Positions 1 to 5,883 of a stretch of 10,279 nucleotides of DNA are shown here, in pieces; the stretch's first letter is position 1; each line of letters opens with the position of its first letter. The translations under genes and the position numbers were made by a program. The notes below the pieces were generated by a model. It did no database searches and had not been told where the DNA came from. It was given only the letters and a program-made list of their open reading frames with translations. The DNA lies in the NCBI GenBank assembly GCA_016781775.1, contig JADDPR010000533.1, forward strand, positions 1 through 10,279. Reading direction: 5' to 3'. The stretch is from Rubrobacter sp. (GTDB lineage Bacteria; Actinomycetota; Rubrobacteria; Rubrobacterales; Rubrobacteraceae).

Positions 1-1440
1 GGTCTTCGTCGTCTCGTCGCCCTTCATCCTCCAGGCCCAGTTGCCGCTCGCCTCGCCGGGAGTGTTCATGCGGGATTCGGAGCCCAACGAGAGCGCGTCC
101 TGCATCGGGATGATGGAACGGGCGGCGACGGAGGCGTGGGCGAGCCGCACGAAGTCCCAGACCGAGACGTCTTCCTTGCCGAGGTAGCGCCGGGCGAAGC
201 GTTTCTCGTCCTCCGAGGCGGAGGTCCACCAGCCCGCCGTCGTGTCGTTGTCGTGGGTGCCGGTGTACGCGACGAGGTTGGCGTCGCGGAAGTTGTGGGG
301 GAGGTAGGGGTTGTCCGGGCCGGAGAAGGCGAATTGGAGGACCTTCATGCCGGGGAGACCCGCCGCGTCGCGAAGCTCTTCGACGGGGGGCGTGATCAGG
401 CCGAGGTCCTCGGCGATGAGCGGGAGGCCGCCTTCCGCGTCGCCCAGGGAGTCGCCAAGAGCGCGGAAGAGTTTCAACCCGGGGCCCTCCACCCAGTGGC
501 CCTCCTTGGCCGTTCTGGCGGTGGAGGGGACCTCCCAGTAAGCCTCGAAGCCCCGGAAGTGGTCGATGCGAGTCGCGTCGTAGAGCGTGAGGGCCTGGCC
601 GAGGCGTGAGCTCCACCACGCGTACCCCTCCTCTTCCATCACGTCCCAGCGGTAGAGCGGGTTACCCCAGAGCTGGCCCGTCTCGCTGAAGTAGTCCGGC
701 GGGACCCCCGCGACGACCGTGGGATTGCCCTCGTCGTCGAGGTAGAAGAGGCGCTGGTTCGCCCACACGTCGGCCGAGTCGTGGGAGACGAAGATCGGGA
801 GGTCCCCCACGATCTCCACCCCCGCCTCGTTCGCCGCCTTCTTTACGGTCCCGTAGTGCTCGTAGAAGAGATACTGCACGAACTCGTGGCGAGAGATCTC
901 GTCCGAGAGCTCACGCTGCGCCTTCTTCAGCGCCGTGGGCTTCCGCCGGGCGAGCCCCCTCTCCCACCGGACCCACGGCTCACCCTCGAACTTCTCCTTG
1001 AGGGCCGCGTACAGGGCGTAGTCCTCCAGCCAGCCCCGCTCCTCCTCTCGAAACCGATCGAAGCCCTTTCCGGGCCCTCCGCTAGCCTTCGCGTTCTCGT
1101 ACGCCTGGCGCAGCATCCCCTTCTTCGAGCCGTCGACGGCCCCGTAGTCGACGGGACCGGGCGGCGTGCGCTCCGGGACCTGCCCGGGCTCGAGCAGCCC
1201 GTCGGCTACGAGACGGTCGGTGCTTATAAGAAGGGGGTTGCCGGCGAAGGCGGAGTACGCCGAGTAGGGCGAGCCCTCGGGACCCGTTGGGCCCAGAGGG
1301 AGGACCTGCCACAAGCCCTGGCCGGCCTCCTTCAGGAACTCGACGAACCGTAGGGCCTCCGGGCCAAGCTCGCCGATGCCGTAGGGGCCGGAGAGCGAGG
1401 TCGGGTGGAGGAGTATGCCTGCGGAGCGGGAGGTATCCAT
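1..1440 (-). CDS. malQ: 4-alpha-glucanotransferase (amylomaltase, GH77), C-terminus cut by window edge
   Basis: Disproportionating enzyme that moves alpha-1,4-glucan segments between maltodextrins, used in cytoplasmic maltose and glycogen metabolism. 480 codons are visible. The start ATG at 1440 begins MDTSRSAGILLHPTSL, the usual GH77 opening, so the N-terminus is complete; short Thermus-type family members have about 500 residues, so roughly 20-30 are missing beyond base 1. The catalytic set is present: RIDHFRG with nucleophile Asp293 (the same number as in the Thermus enzyme), IAEDLG with acid/base Glu344, and THDNDT with His396-Asp397. GTEG-like GNPLL and WWxxR substrate-binding stretches are also typical. 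No extra N-terminal domain of the E. coli kind is seen. The 53-base gap to the upstream NTF2-like gene lacks a recognisable Shine-Dalgarno; the bases before ATG are CCCCGCCCG. It may be read on the upstream transcript. Identity is very secure. Confidence 0.96.
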   Translation of the reverse strand, partial: MDTSRSAGILLHPTSLSGPYGIGELGPEALRFVEFLKEAGQGLWQVLPLGPTGPEGSPYSAYSAFAGNPLLISTDRLVADGLLEPGQVPERTPPGPVDYGAVDGSKKGMLRQAYENAKASGGPGKGFDRFREEERGWLEDYALYAALKEKFEGEPWVRWERGLARRKPTALKKAQRELSDEISRHEFVQYLFYEHYGTVKKAANEAGVEIVGDLPIFVSHDSADVWANQRLFYLDDEGNPTVVAGVPPDYFSETGQLWGNPLYRWDVMEEEGYAWWSSRLGQALTLYDATRIDHFRGFEAYWEVPSTARTAKEGHWVEGPGLKLFRALGDSLGDAEGGLPLIAEDLGLITPPVEELRDAAGLPGMKVLQFAFSGPDNPYLPHNFRDANLVAYTGTHDNDTTAGWWTSASEDEKRFARRYLGKEDVSVWDFVRLAHASVAARSIIPMQDALSLGSESRMNTPGEASGNWAWRMKGDETTKT

Positions 1441-1493
1441 CGGGCGGGGTTAGCGGCGCGCGCCGGGCGTGGCTTCTTCTCGGTGGGGCACCC

Positions 1494-1877
1494 CTAGTCC
1501 GTGATCTGGTGCGTCAGGTTGCGGGGGTCGAAGTAGGCCCTGAAGCGCTTGACCTTGCCGTCCTCGATCTCCAGGAGGCTCACGCCGTCGTAGGAGACCT
1601 CCTTACCGTTCGCATCACCGGTCGTCGTCCACTCCAGGACGCCGTGGCCCGCATCATCCCCGAAGACGTTGCGGAACTCGCTCTTCAGCTGCCCGAAGGT
1701 CTTCCGGTAATTGTTCCAGAACTCGCGCAGCCCGTCGTGACCGTGGAAGGTCTGGGGCACCGCGACGTTGCCCACGTCGCAATCCTCGCTGTGGATCGCC
1801 ACGAGCCCCTCCACGTCTCGGTCCTCCTCGAGCTGCCGCAAAGCATCCCGGAACTTCTCCGTAACCTCTTGAGACAA
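1494..1877 (-). CDS. NTF2/SnoaL-like small protein (127 aa)
   Basis: Small single-domain protein with the features of the SnoaL/NTF2-like alpha+beta barrel superfamily: an N-terminal helix (SQEVTEKFRDALRQLEEDRD), then IHSEDCDV, the HGHDGLREFWNNYRKTF segment and strand-rich C-terminal half ending VSLLEIEDGKVKRFRAYFDP. Such proteins include polyketide cyclases, isomerases and many of unknown role; no specific substrate can be inferred. I chose TTG at 1877 (protein begins MSQEV) because AGGGG sits 8 bases upstream and the 16 codons before it have low third-position GC, unlike the rest of the gene. The alternative is ATG at 1925, giving 143 aa with a weaker ribosome site; GTG at 1886 has its Shine-Dalgarno too close. 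It lies 53 bases upstream of malQ and may be co-transcribed, with no functional link evident. Confidence 0.82.
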   Translation of the reverse strand: MSQEVTEKFRDALRQLEEDRDVEGLVAIHSEDCDVGNVAVPQTFHGHDGLREFWNNYRKTFGQLKSEFRNVFGDDAGHGVLEWTTTGDANGKEVSYDGVSLLEIEDGKVKRFRAYFDPRNLTHQITD

Positions 1878-2023
1878 GACACTCACCCCTCGAACACGCG
1901 TAGCTTCTTCAGTGATTCGACGCATTTTCTTACCCGCCCTGTCCTATGCCGAATCCACCTTATCCGGGAAGGCGGACCGCTCCTCGAAGCGTTACGACCG
2001 GCTTGATGTCGCCGAGGTGTTAG

Positions 2024-2046
2024 CCTCCCTTATGCAGCCAGGGAGG
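2024..2046 (-). terminator. Small hairpin downstream of the AAA ATPase gene
   Basis: CCTCCCT at 2024-2030 pairs with AGGGAGG at 2040-2046 around a 9-base loop. It is in the 270-base gap between the AAA ATPase stop (2148) and the NTF2-like start (1877). There is no T tract on the minus strand after it, so termination is a guess; it could equally be a leader structure or chance in GC-rich DNA. Confidence 0.25.
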
Positions 2047-2091
2047 TAGGCTTGGGCAGCATTCCCCGAGGGCGAACGTTCGAAGGGTCTC

Positions 2092-2113
2092 CGCCGACGA
2101 GCTCGTTTCGGCG
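2092..2113 (-). terminator. Candidate terminator hairpin after the AAA ATPase gene
   Basis: CGCCGA at 2092-2097 pairs perfectly with TCGGCG at 2108-2113 around a 10-base loop containing the self-complementary ACGAGCTCGT. It begins about 35 bases past the AAA ATPase stop codon, a usual place for a terminator. No T tract follows, so any termination would be of the U-less type often suggested in high-GC bacteria. The rest of the gap (1878-2147) holds a palindrome at 2073-2082 and no recognisable gene or RNA. Confidence 0.3.
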
Positions 2114-2147
2114 CGTGGCCGTTGCGAAGGGAGGGCCGAAGGGGAGC

Positions 2148-3617
2148 TTACGGCATCCAATCCCCCGGCTCGGCTTCGGGCCATTCGGGGGCTCCCACCG
2201 TCGACGGGGATTGGCCGCCAAGCAGGCGCATGGTCAGGGTACCGCCGTCGGCCAGGATCTCGTCGAGGGCTTCGGAGACGTGGCGGTCGGTTACTACCAG
2301 GCTCTCTCCTCCTTCGGCGGCGAAGAGGGTGGCGCGGCGCAGGAGCTCCTTTATGAAGGAGGCGCTCACGCCTTCCGTGCGGGCGACGACGGTCTCCGGG
2401 TCTTCGAGCCGCAGGTCGAGGCCGGCGCCGTAGAGTTGGATCAGGCGCTGGCGGCACCCTGCGTCGGGCAGCGGTATCTCGGTGGCCTGGTCTATCCTCC
2501 CCGGGCGCGCGGCGAGCGCGGGCTCCAGCAGGTCGGCGCGGTTCGTGGTGAGCACGAAGATGACGTCCGCGTCCTCCGCGAGGCCGTCCATCTCGTTGAG
2601 AAGCTCGTACAGCAGCGGGTTCTCCCCCATGTGATGCATGCCCCGCTCTTCGGCGACGAGGTCGACGTCTTCCAGGATGACCATGGACGGCTGCAGGTTG
2701 CGGGCGAGCTCGCAGCTCGGAGCGACGAGTCCGTAGCCGCCGCCGGAGAGCACTACCGTCGTCCGCCCGGGCATCTTGCCGACGAGGTACATCGCCGTGA
2801 GCGTCTTACCGGTGCCCGGCGGGCCGTGTAGCAGCAGGCCCCGCTTGAGGTGTCGGCCCGCCGCCAGCAGCTTCTCGGCGTGCGCGGCGAAGCGCACCGT
2901 GTGGCGCTCGACGCGCTCCAGCACGCCGTCCGGCAGCACCACCGCGTCCTCCTCGATCTCGGGGATCGCCAGAAACTCGACCATGGGTCCGCCCTCGCCG
3001 AACGGGCCGTGCGGGTTGCCGAGCGTGAGGGCTTGCCCGCGGTAGACGTTGTGGCGGAGCATCCCGGCCCGGATCTCGGAGAGAAACGCCGTAGCCGCCT
3101 CGGGCGCGGCCGCCATGACCTCGACGTGGATCCCGGGCGGGCCGTGCTCCCCGGAGACGCGCAGGAGGACGGCGAGCTTCTCCTCGCCGTCACCGAGTAG
3201 GTACAACCCGTGCTGCACGCAGGCACGCGTCTCTCCACGGGCGACGAGCACGTTCACGTAATCTACCGGACCGGGCTGCGGCGCTCGATCTCCCGTAAGG
3301 CCGCCGGCGACGGGCGTTATGAGGTCGGAGAAGCTCAAGCCCTGGTAGCGCTTCCGTTCGGCGGACATGCCCACGAGCTCCGCCGAGCGGCTCGTGCCCG
3401 AGATCCAGGCGTCCATCGCCGCCTGCACGTTGGGATGCTCTATGACCGAGAACTGCTCGGCGAGAATGGGCAGCTTACGCGGGTCCGCACCGAGGTGATT
3501 GGCGAGCCGTGAGACGAAAGGTGGCTCCTCGGCCTCCTCCCCCTCCAGGGCCCGTTCGAGAAAAGCTTTGAAGGCGCGCCCGAAGGCCGCCGGGGAAAGC
3601 ATCTGTTCTTCGGACAC
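2148..3617 (-). CDS. AAA family ATPase with uncharacterised N-terminal half (489 aa)
   Basis: Single AAA module, probably an ATP-driven unfoldase or remodelling enzyme acting in the cytoplasm; no signal peptide or membrane segment is seen. Residues about 1-230 match no domain I recognise but look folded (helical start, then strand-rich VDYVNVLVARGE, LAVLLRVSGEHG and IHVEVMAA). The AAA core follows: Walker A GPPGTGKT (265-272), aromatic GGYGLV possible pore loop (293-298), Walker B MVILEDVD with Glu316-Asp317, sensor-1 Asn359 in TTNR, and arginine residues in RPGRID (371-376). The ED order in Walker B resembles Bcs1-type ATPases rather than the usual DE. A helical lid ends near residue 460, then a Pro-rich tail ending GDWMP without a HbYX proteasome-docking motif. 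I chose GTG at 3617 because GGAGGGGG precedes it by 4 bases; upstream codons overlap the peptidase gene. It is 74 bases downstream of the M42 peptidase gene and probably co-transcribed. Confidence 0.92.
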   Translation of the reverse strand: MSEEQMLSPAAFGRAFKAFLERALEGEEAEEPPFVSRLANHLGADPRKLPILAEQFSVIEHPNVQAAMDAWISGTSRSAELVGMSAERKRYQGLSFSDLITPVAGGLTGDRAPQPGPVDYVNVLVARGETRACVQHGLYLLGDGEEKLAVLLRVSGEHGPPGIHVEVMAAAPEAATAFLSEIRAGMLRHNVYRGQALTLGNPHGPFGEGGPMVEFLAIPEIEEDAVVLPDGVLERVERHTVRFAAHAEKLLAAGRHLKRGLLLHGPPGTGKTLTAMYLVGKMPGRTTVVLSGGGYGLVAPSCELARNLQPSMVILEDVDLVAEERGMHHMGENPLLYELLNEMDGLAEDADVIFVLTTNRADLLEPALAARPGRIDQATEIPLPDAGCRQRLIQLYGAGLDLRLEDPETVVARTEGVSASFIKELLRRATLFAAEGGESLVVTDRHVSEALDEILADGGTLTMRLLGGQSPSTVGAPEWPEAEPGDWMP

Positions 3618-3649
3618 GCGACCCCCTCCGTTGCATCTCTCGTCCAAGC

Positions 3650-3664
3650 TACCGGCGAACGGTA
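3650..3664 (-). other. Short hairpin between peptidase and AAA ATPase genes
   Basis: TACCG (3650-3654) pairs with CGGTA (3660-3664) around a 5-base loop, inside the 74-base gap. It is too weak for a convincing terminator, which supports read-through from the peptidase gene into the ATPase gene. It could be an mRNA processing or stability element. Confidence 0.2.
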
Positions 3665-3691
3665 ATACGTCCCTTCTCGGTCTTCGTTTCG

Positions 3692-4741
3692 CTACAGGGA
3701 GTAGTCTCCGGTGTGCGCCTCTTCGAGGTAGCGGGCGAGCAGGTCTACGCATGCCCGCACGTCGCCCTCGTCGACCATCTCGTTCGGGGTGTGGACGTAG
3801 CGGCAGGGGATCGAGATCGTCACGGCCGGGACGCCGCCGTGCAGCTTCTGGACGCCGCCCGCGTCGGTGCCGCCGGCCGGCAGGATCTCCATCTGGTACG
3901 GGATCTTCTCCCGTTCGGCGATCTCGCGCAGGTGGTCGACGAGCTTCGGGTGGGAGATGGAGTGGCCGTCCATGATCTTGATGGCCGCGCCCTTCCCCAG
4001 AGCCGTGATCTCGTTCTCGCCACCCCCGCCCGGCACGTCCATCGCGAGCGTGATGTCCAGCGCGACCACGACCGTCGGCGCGAGCGCCCTGCCGCTCGCC
4101 TCCGCCCCCCTGAGGCCGACCTCTTCCTGGGAGGTCGCCACAGCGTACACCGTCGCCTCGTGGTCCCCCAGAGCCCTAAGGGCTTCGAGCATGACGTAGA
4201 CCCCGATCCGGTCGTCCATGGCCTTGCCCATGTAGCAGTTGCCGACCTTCTCAAGCGTCCGGTCCATCGTGGCGTAATCGCCGACGCGGACCTTCTCCTT
4301 CACCTCGTCGGCGCCTATGCCGAGGTCGACGTAGAACTCGGCCGGCGTGGGGGGCTTCTGCTCCTGTCCTTTCGAGAGGTGCGGGGGCTTACGGGCAGGC
4401 TGGAGGGCGCCTCTGAGCGCGGTGCCGTCCGAGGTCGTGACTATGACGCGTTGGGAGACCATGTTCGCCGGGTCGTGCCCGCCGAGGGTTTGCAGGCGGA
4501 GGAAGCCCTTATCGTCTATGTGTTTGACGAGAAATCCGATCTCGTCGGTGTGCGCCGCGACCATCACGCGCACGTCGTCACGGCCCCCCTTCGTCCCGAT
4601 AACGCTGCCGAGGTTGTCGGTGCGGACCTCGTCGGTGAGGTTCCCGAGCTCCTCGCGCGCGATCTCGCGCTGCTGTTCTTCCCGCCCCGGTACGCCGGGC
4701 GTCTCGATCAAACGCCGCAGCAAGTCCTCGTTCAACGCCAT
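3692..4741 (-). CDS. M42 family metallo-aminopeptidase (TET/FrvX/glucanase-related, 349 aa)
   Basis: Cytoplasmic di-metal aminopeptidase that trims residues from peptides; M42 enzymes typically assemble as 12-subunit tetrahedral (TET) particles that degrade peptides made by larger proteases. Full-length for the family. Active-site residues are all present: AAHTDEIG with His64 and Asp66, KAMDDRIG with bridging Asp176, SQEEVG with general base Glu206 and ligand Glu207, ALDITL with Asp229, and RYVHTP with His317. The insert at about 90-170 corresponds to the PDZ-like dimerisation domain of the family, and GGTDAGG (290-296) is the usual glycine-rich loop. ATG at 4741 is preceded by AAGGGG at 5 bases. 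A sigma-70-like promoter sits 31-59 bases upstream. Old database names such as endoglucanase or deblocking aminopeptidase are possible; substrate preference (Glu/Asp, Leu or Lys) cannot be read from sequence. Confidence 0.94.
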   Translation of the reverse strand: MALNEDLLRRLIETPGVPGREEQQREIAREELGNLTDEVRTDNLGSVIGTKGGRDDVRVMVAAHTDEIGFLVKHIDDKGFLRLQTLGGHDPANMVSQRVIVTTSDGTALRGALQPARKPPHLSKGQEQKPPTPAEFYVDLGIGADEVKEKVRVGDYATMDRTLEKVGNCYMGKAMDDRIGVYVMLEALRALGDHEATVYAVATSQEEVGLRGAEASGRALAPTVVVALDITLAMDVPGGGGENEITALGKGAAIKIMDGHSISHPKLVDHLREIAEREKIPYQMEILPAGGTDAGGVQKLHGGVPAVTISIPCRYVHTPNEMVDEGDVRACVDLLARYLEEAHTGDYSL

Positions 4742-4771
4742 GCCGTCCCCTTTCGTCCTTAACTCCCGGCG

Positions 4772-4800
4772 AGCCTAGCAGCGGTACGGGGGCTCGTCAA
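4772..4800 (-). promoter_or_regulatory. Sigma-70-type promoter for the M42 peptidase gene
   Basis: On the minus strand TTGACG (4795-4800) is followed after exactly 17 bases by TAGGCT (4772-4777). This matches the housekeeping consensus in five of six -35 positions and in the most conserved TA...T positions of the -10. Transcription would start near 4765, leaving a leader of about 24 bases that carries AAGGGG before the ATG at 4741. The -35 element adjoins the T tract of the upstream terminator-like hairpin. Confidence 0.7.
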
Positions 4801-4849
4801 AAGCGAGAGGCAAGAGGAGCCGCTTCAGCCCCGGCGCCTCTTCCGCTCG
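4799..4849 (-). terminator. Terminator-like hairpin with T tract downstream of pcs
   Basis: On the minus strand the stem combines AAGAGG/CCTCTT (4812-4817 with 4837-4842), a single mismatch, GCCG/CGGC (4819-4822 with 4832-4835) and a 9-base loop, with an outer CGAG/CTCG pair (4804-4807 with 4846-4849). TTTT at 4802-4799 follows. This is the only hairpin in the window with a T run, so intrinsic termination is plausible. It is about 165 bases past the pcs stop and directly before the peptidase promoter, insulating the two units. Confidence 0.5.
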
Positions 4850-4928
4850 TACCTTGCGGGTTCCTCCCCGCCGTTGTGTCGACCACCCAGAAGCGTCGCC
4901 GAGCGTGACCTCCACGACGTTCGCAAGG

Positions 4929-4971
4929 GTTACGTAACGTGGGCTTACGGGCGGGGCGTTACGGGCCCACG
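4929..4971. repeat. Interleaved inverted and direct repeats in the pcs-peptidase gap
   Basis: Within 43 bases: a perfect 10-base palindrome GTTACGTAAC (4929-4938); inverted repeat CGTGGGC/GCCCACG (4938-4944 with 4965-4971); inverted repeat CGTAACG/CGTTACG (4933-4939 with 4957-4963); and direct repeat TTACGGGC at 4945-4952 and 4959-4966. The two inverted repeats interleave, so their hairpins exclude each other or would form a pseudoknot. It starts 42 bases past the pcs stop. It may be a 3' mRNA structure, an operator cluster, or GC-rich chance. The rest of the 271-base gap holds only the hairpin and promoter described separately, and no gene. Confidence 0.5.
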
Positions 4972-5012
4972 ACGGTTTAGGGGTTCTGTTGGGGTTGCTG
5001 CTCGTGGGGCGG

Positions 5013-5792
5013 CTAGGCGGCGCTGCGGGCTTCTTCTTCCTCGGCGCGGCGGGCCTGGAACATTTTGGCGGAGAGGTAGAGGCTCAGGCCGACGTAGTAG
5101 ACGAGGTAGAGGAGGGTGAAGTTGAGGAGCAGGTCGCTGGGCCCTCCGGGGGCGGGCATCTGGAAGAGGATCGCGGCGTAGCCCAGAAGCCACAGGGCGG
5201 TGAGGGCGACCGTGATCTTCTTGAACGCGACCGTGCGCGACGGGTAGACGTACCTCAGGGGGACGAAGACCAGGAGGGAGCAGAAGAAGAGTATGGCGCC
5301 GACGGTCGAGGCGTCGAGGCCGAAGACGATCGCGTAGAAGGCGACGATGTTCCAGTAGCTCGGGAAGCCCCGGAAGAAGTGGTCTTCCGTCTTGGCGTCC
5401 ACTTGGCAGAACTGGTAGCTGGAGGCGAGGAGGGGGAGGGCGGCGATGACGACGCCGGTCGTCCCCTCGGGCAGGTAGCCGCTGCTCCACAGAAGAAGGA
5501 CGGGGGCGAGGACGTAGGTCATGTAGTCGACGATGTCGTCGAGGCGGGCGCCGTCGAAGGACGGCAGAAACTCGCTCACCCTGAAGCGGCGGGCGAGGAG
5601 GCCGTCGGTGCTGTCGATGATGAGGGCGGCGAGGCCGAGCCAGAGCGCCTTCACGACGTCGCCCTCGTAGGCGGCAACCATGATCAGGAGCGCTATTACC
5701 GCGCCGCTCGCCGTGTACAGGTGAACGGCGGAGGCGCGCAGCCTTAGCCAGGGGGAGTGATCCGTGGTGCTCTCCTGGCCAACGTCTTCCAT
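5013..5792 (-). CDS. pcs: Phosphatidylcholine synthase, CDP-alcohol phosphatidyltransferase family (259 aa)
   Basis: Integral membrane enzyme (EC 2.7.8.24) that condenses CDP-diacylglycerol with choline to give phosphatidylcholine and CMP. The complete catalytic motif is visible: D60xxD63G64xxA67R68, then a 12-residue gap, G81xxxD85xxxD89. The long gap and the downstream segment SYQFCQVDAKTEDHFFRGFP followed by SYWN are features I associate with Pcs rather than with PgsA, PssA or cardiolipin-type relatives. About eight hydrophobic segments are seen, starting at residues near 23, 46, 90, 107, 142, 160, 190 and 225, and the charged C-terminus (RRAEEEEARS) is probably cytoplasmic. ATG at 5792 is chosen because GGGAGGGAAGGGAG lies just upstream; the ATG at 5828, 12 codons earlier, falls inside the likely -10 element. 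Separated from the cyclophilin gene by a strong hairpin, so probably transcribed alone. Confidence 0.9.
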   Translation of the reverse strand: MEDVGQESTTDHSPWLRLRASAVHLYTASGAVIALLIMVAAYEGDVVKALWLGLAALIIDSTDGLLARRFRVSEFLPSFDGARLDDIVDYMTYVLAPVLLLWSSGYLPEGTTGVVIAALPLLASSYQFCQVDAKTEDHFFRGFPSYWNIVAFYAIVFGLDASTVGAILFFCSLLVFVPLRYVYPSRTVAFKKITVALTALWLLGYAAILFQMPAPGGPSDLLLNFTLLYLVYYVGLSLYLSAKMFQARRAEEEEARSAA

Positions 5793-5826
5793 ACGGCTCC
5801 CTTCCCTCCCTGCCGCCCGAGAACTC

Positions 5827-5835
5827 ATGATACCA
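5827..5835 (-). promoter_or_regulatory. Extended -10 promoter for pcs
   Basis: On the minus strand TGG directly precedes TATCAT (5827-5832), five of six matches to TATAAT with a TGn extension. No -35 is visible because that position lies in the cyclophilin terminator hairpin. The predicted start near 5820 gives a leader of about 28 bases carrying the strong purine-rich ribosome site before ATG 5792. Confidence 0.45.
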
Positions 5836-5840
5836 GCGAT

Positions 5841-5876
5841 GGGCGCGCGAGGTCCCGAACAGGGCCCCGCGCGCCC
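5841..5876 (-). terminator. Strong GC-rich hairpin after the cyclophilin gene
   Basis: GGGCGCGC (5841-5848) pairs with GCGCGCCC (5869-5876); the stem continues with four further pairs (5849-5852 with 5865-5868, one a U-G wobble in the minus-strand RNA), one bulged base, three G-C pairs (5854-5856 with 5862-5864) and a 5-base loop. It begins 7 bases after the cyclophilin stop codon. No T tract follows, so it may act as a U-less terminator or as a 3'-end stabiliser. Confidence 0.6.
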
Positions 5877-5883
5877 GGCGTGC

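Noticed and set aside
2073..2082. Palindrome CGAACGTTCG as a possible LexA box
   Set aside because: Gram-positive LexA sites have CGAAC and GTTCG separated by four bases; here there is no spacer, and it lies downstream of the ATPase rather than at a promoter.
2020..2457. 145-codon minus-strand open frame over the end of the AAA ATPase
   Set aside because: Mostly overlaps the ATPase C-terminus in another frame and is Arg/Pro-rich; no ribosome site or motif.
3618..3752. N-terminal extension of the AAA ATPase from 3752
   Set aside because: It overlaps the peptidase C-terminus, is Arg/Pro-rich, and lacks a ribosome site; GTG 3617 has a strong one.
3713..4762. 349-codon plus-strand open frame with plausible amino-acid mix
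   Set aside because: Exactly antisense to the M42 peptidase with all metal ligands; its sequence reads as complement-strand Val/Asp/Arg/Leu repeats with no domain.
4742..5012. Possible tRNA or small RNA gene in the pcs-peptidase gap
   Set aside because: No cloverleaf, TTC-loop or CCA pattern was found; only hairpins, repeats and a promoter are supported.
4989..5747. 252-codon plus-strand open frame, Glu/Gly/Asp-rich
   Set aside because: Antisense to pcs; acidic composition comes from complementing hydrophobic membrane-segment codons.
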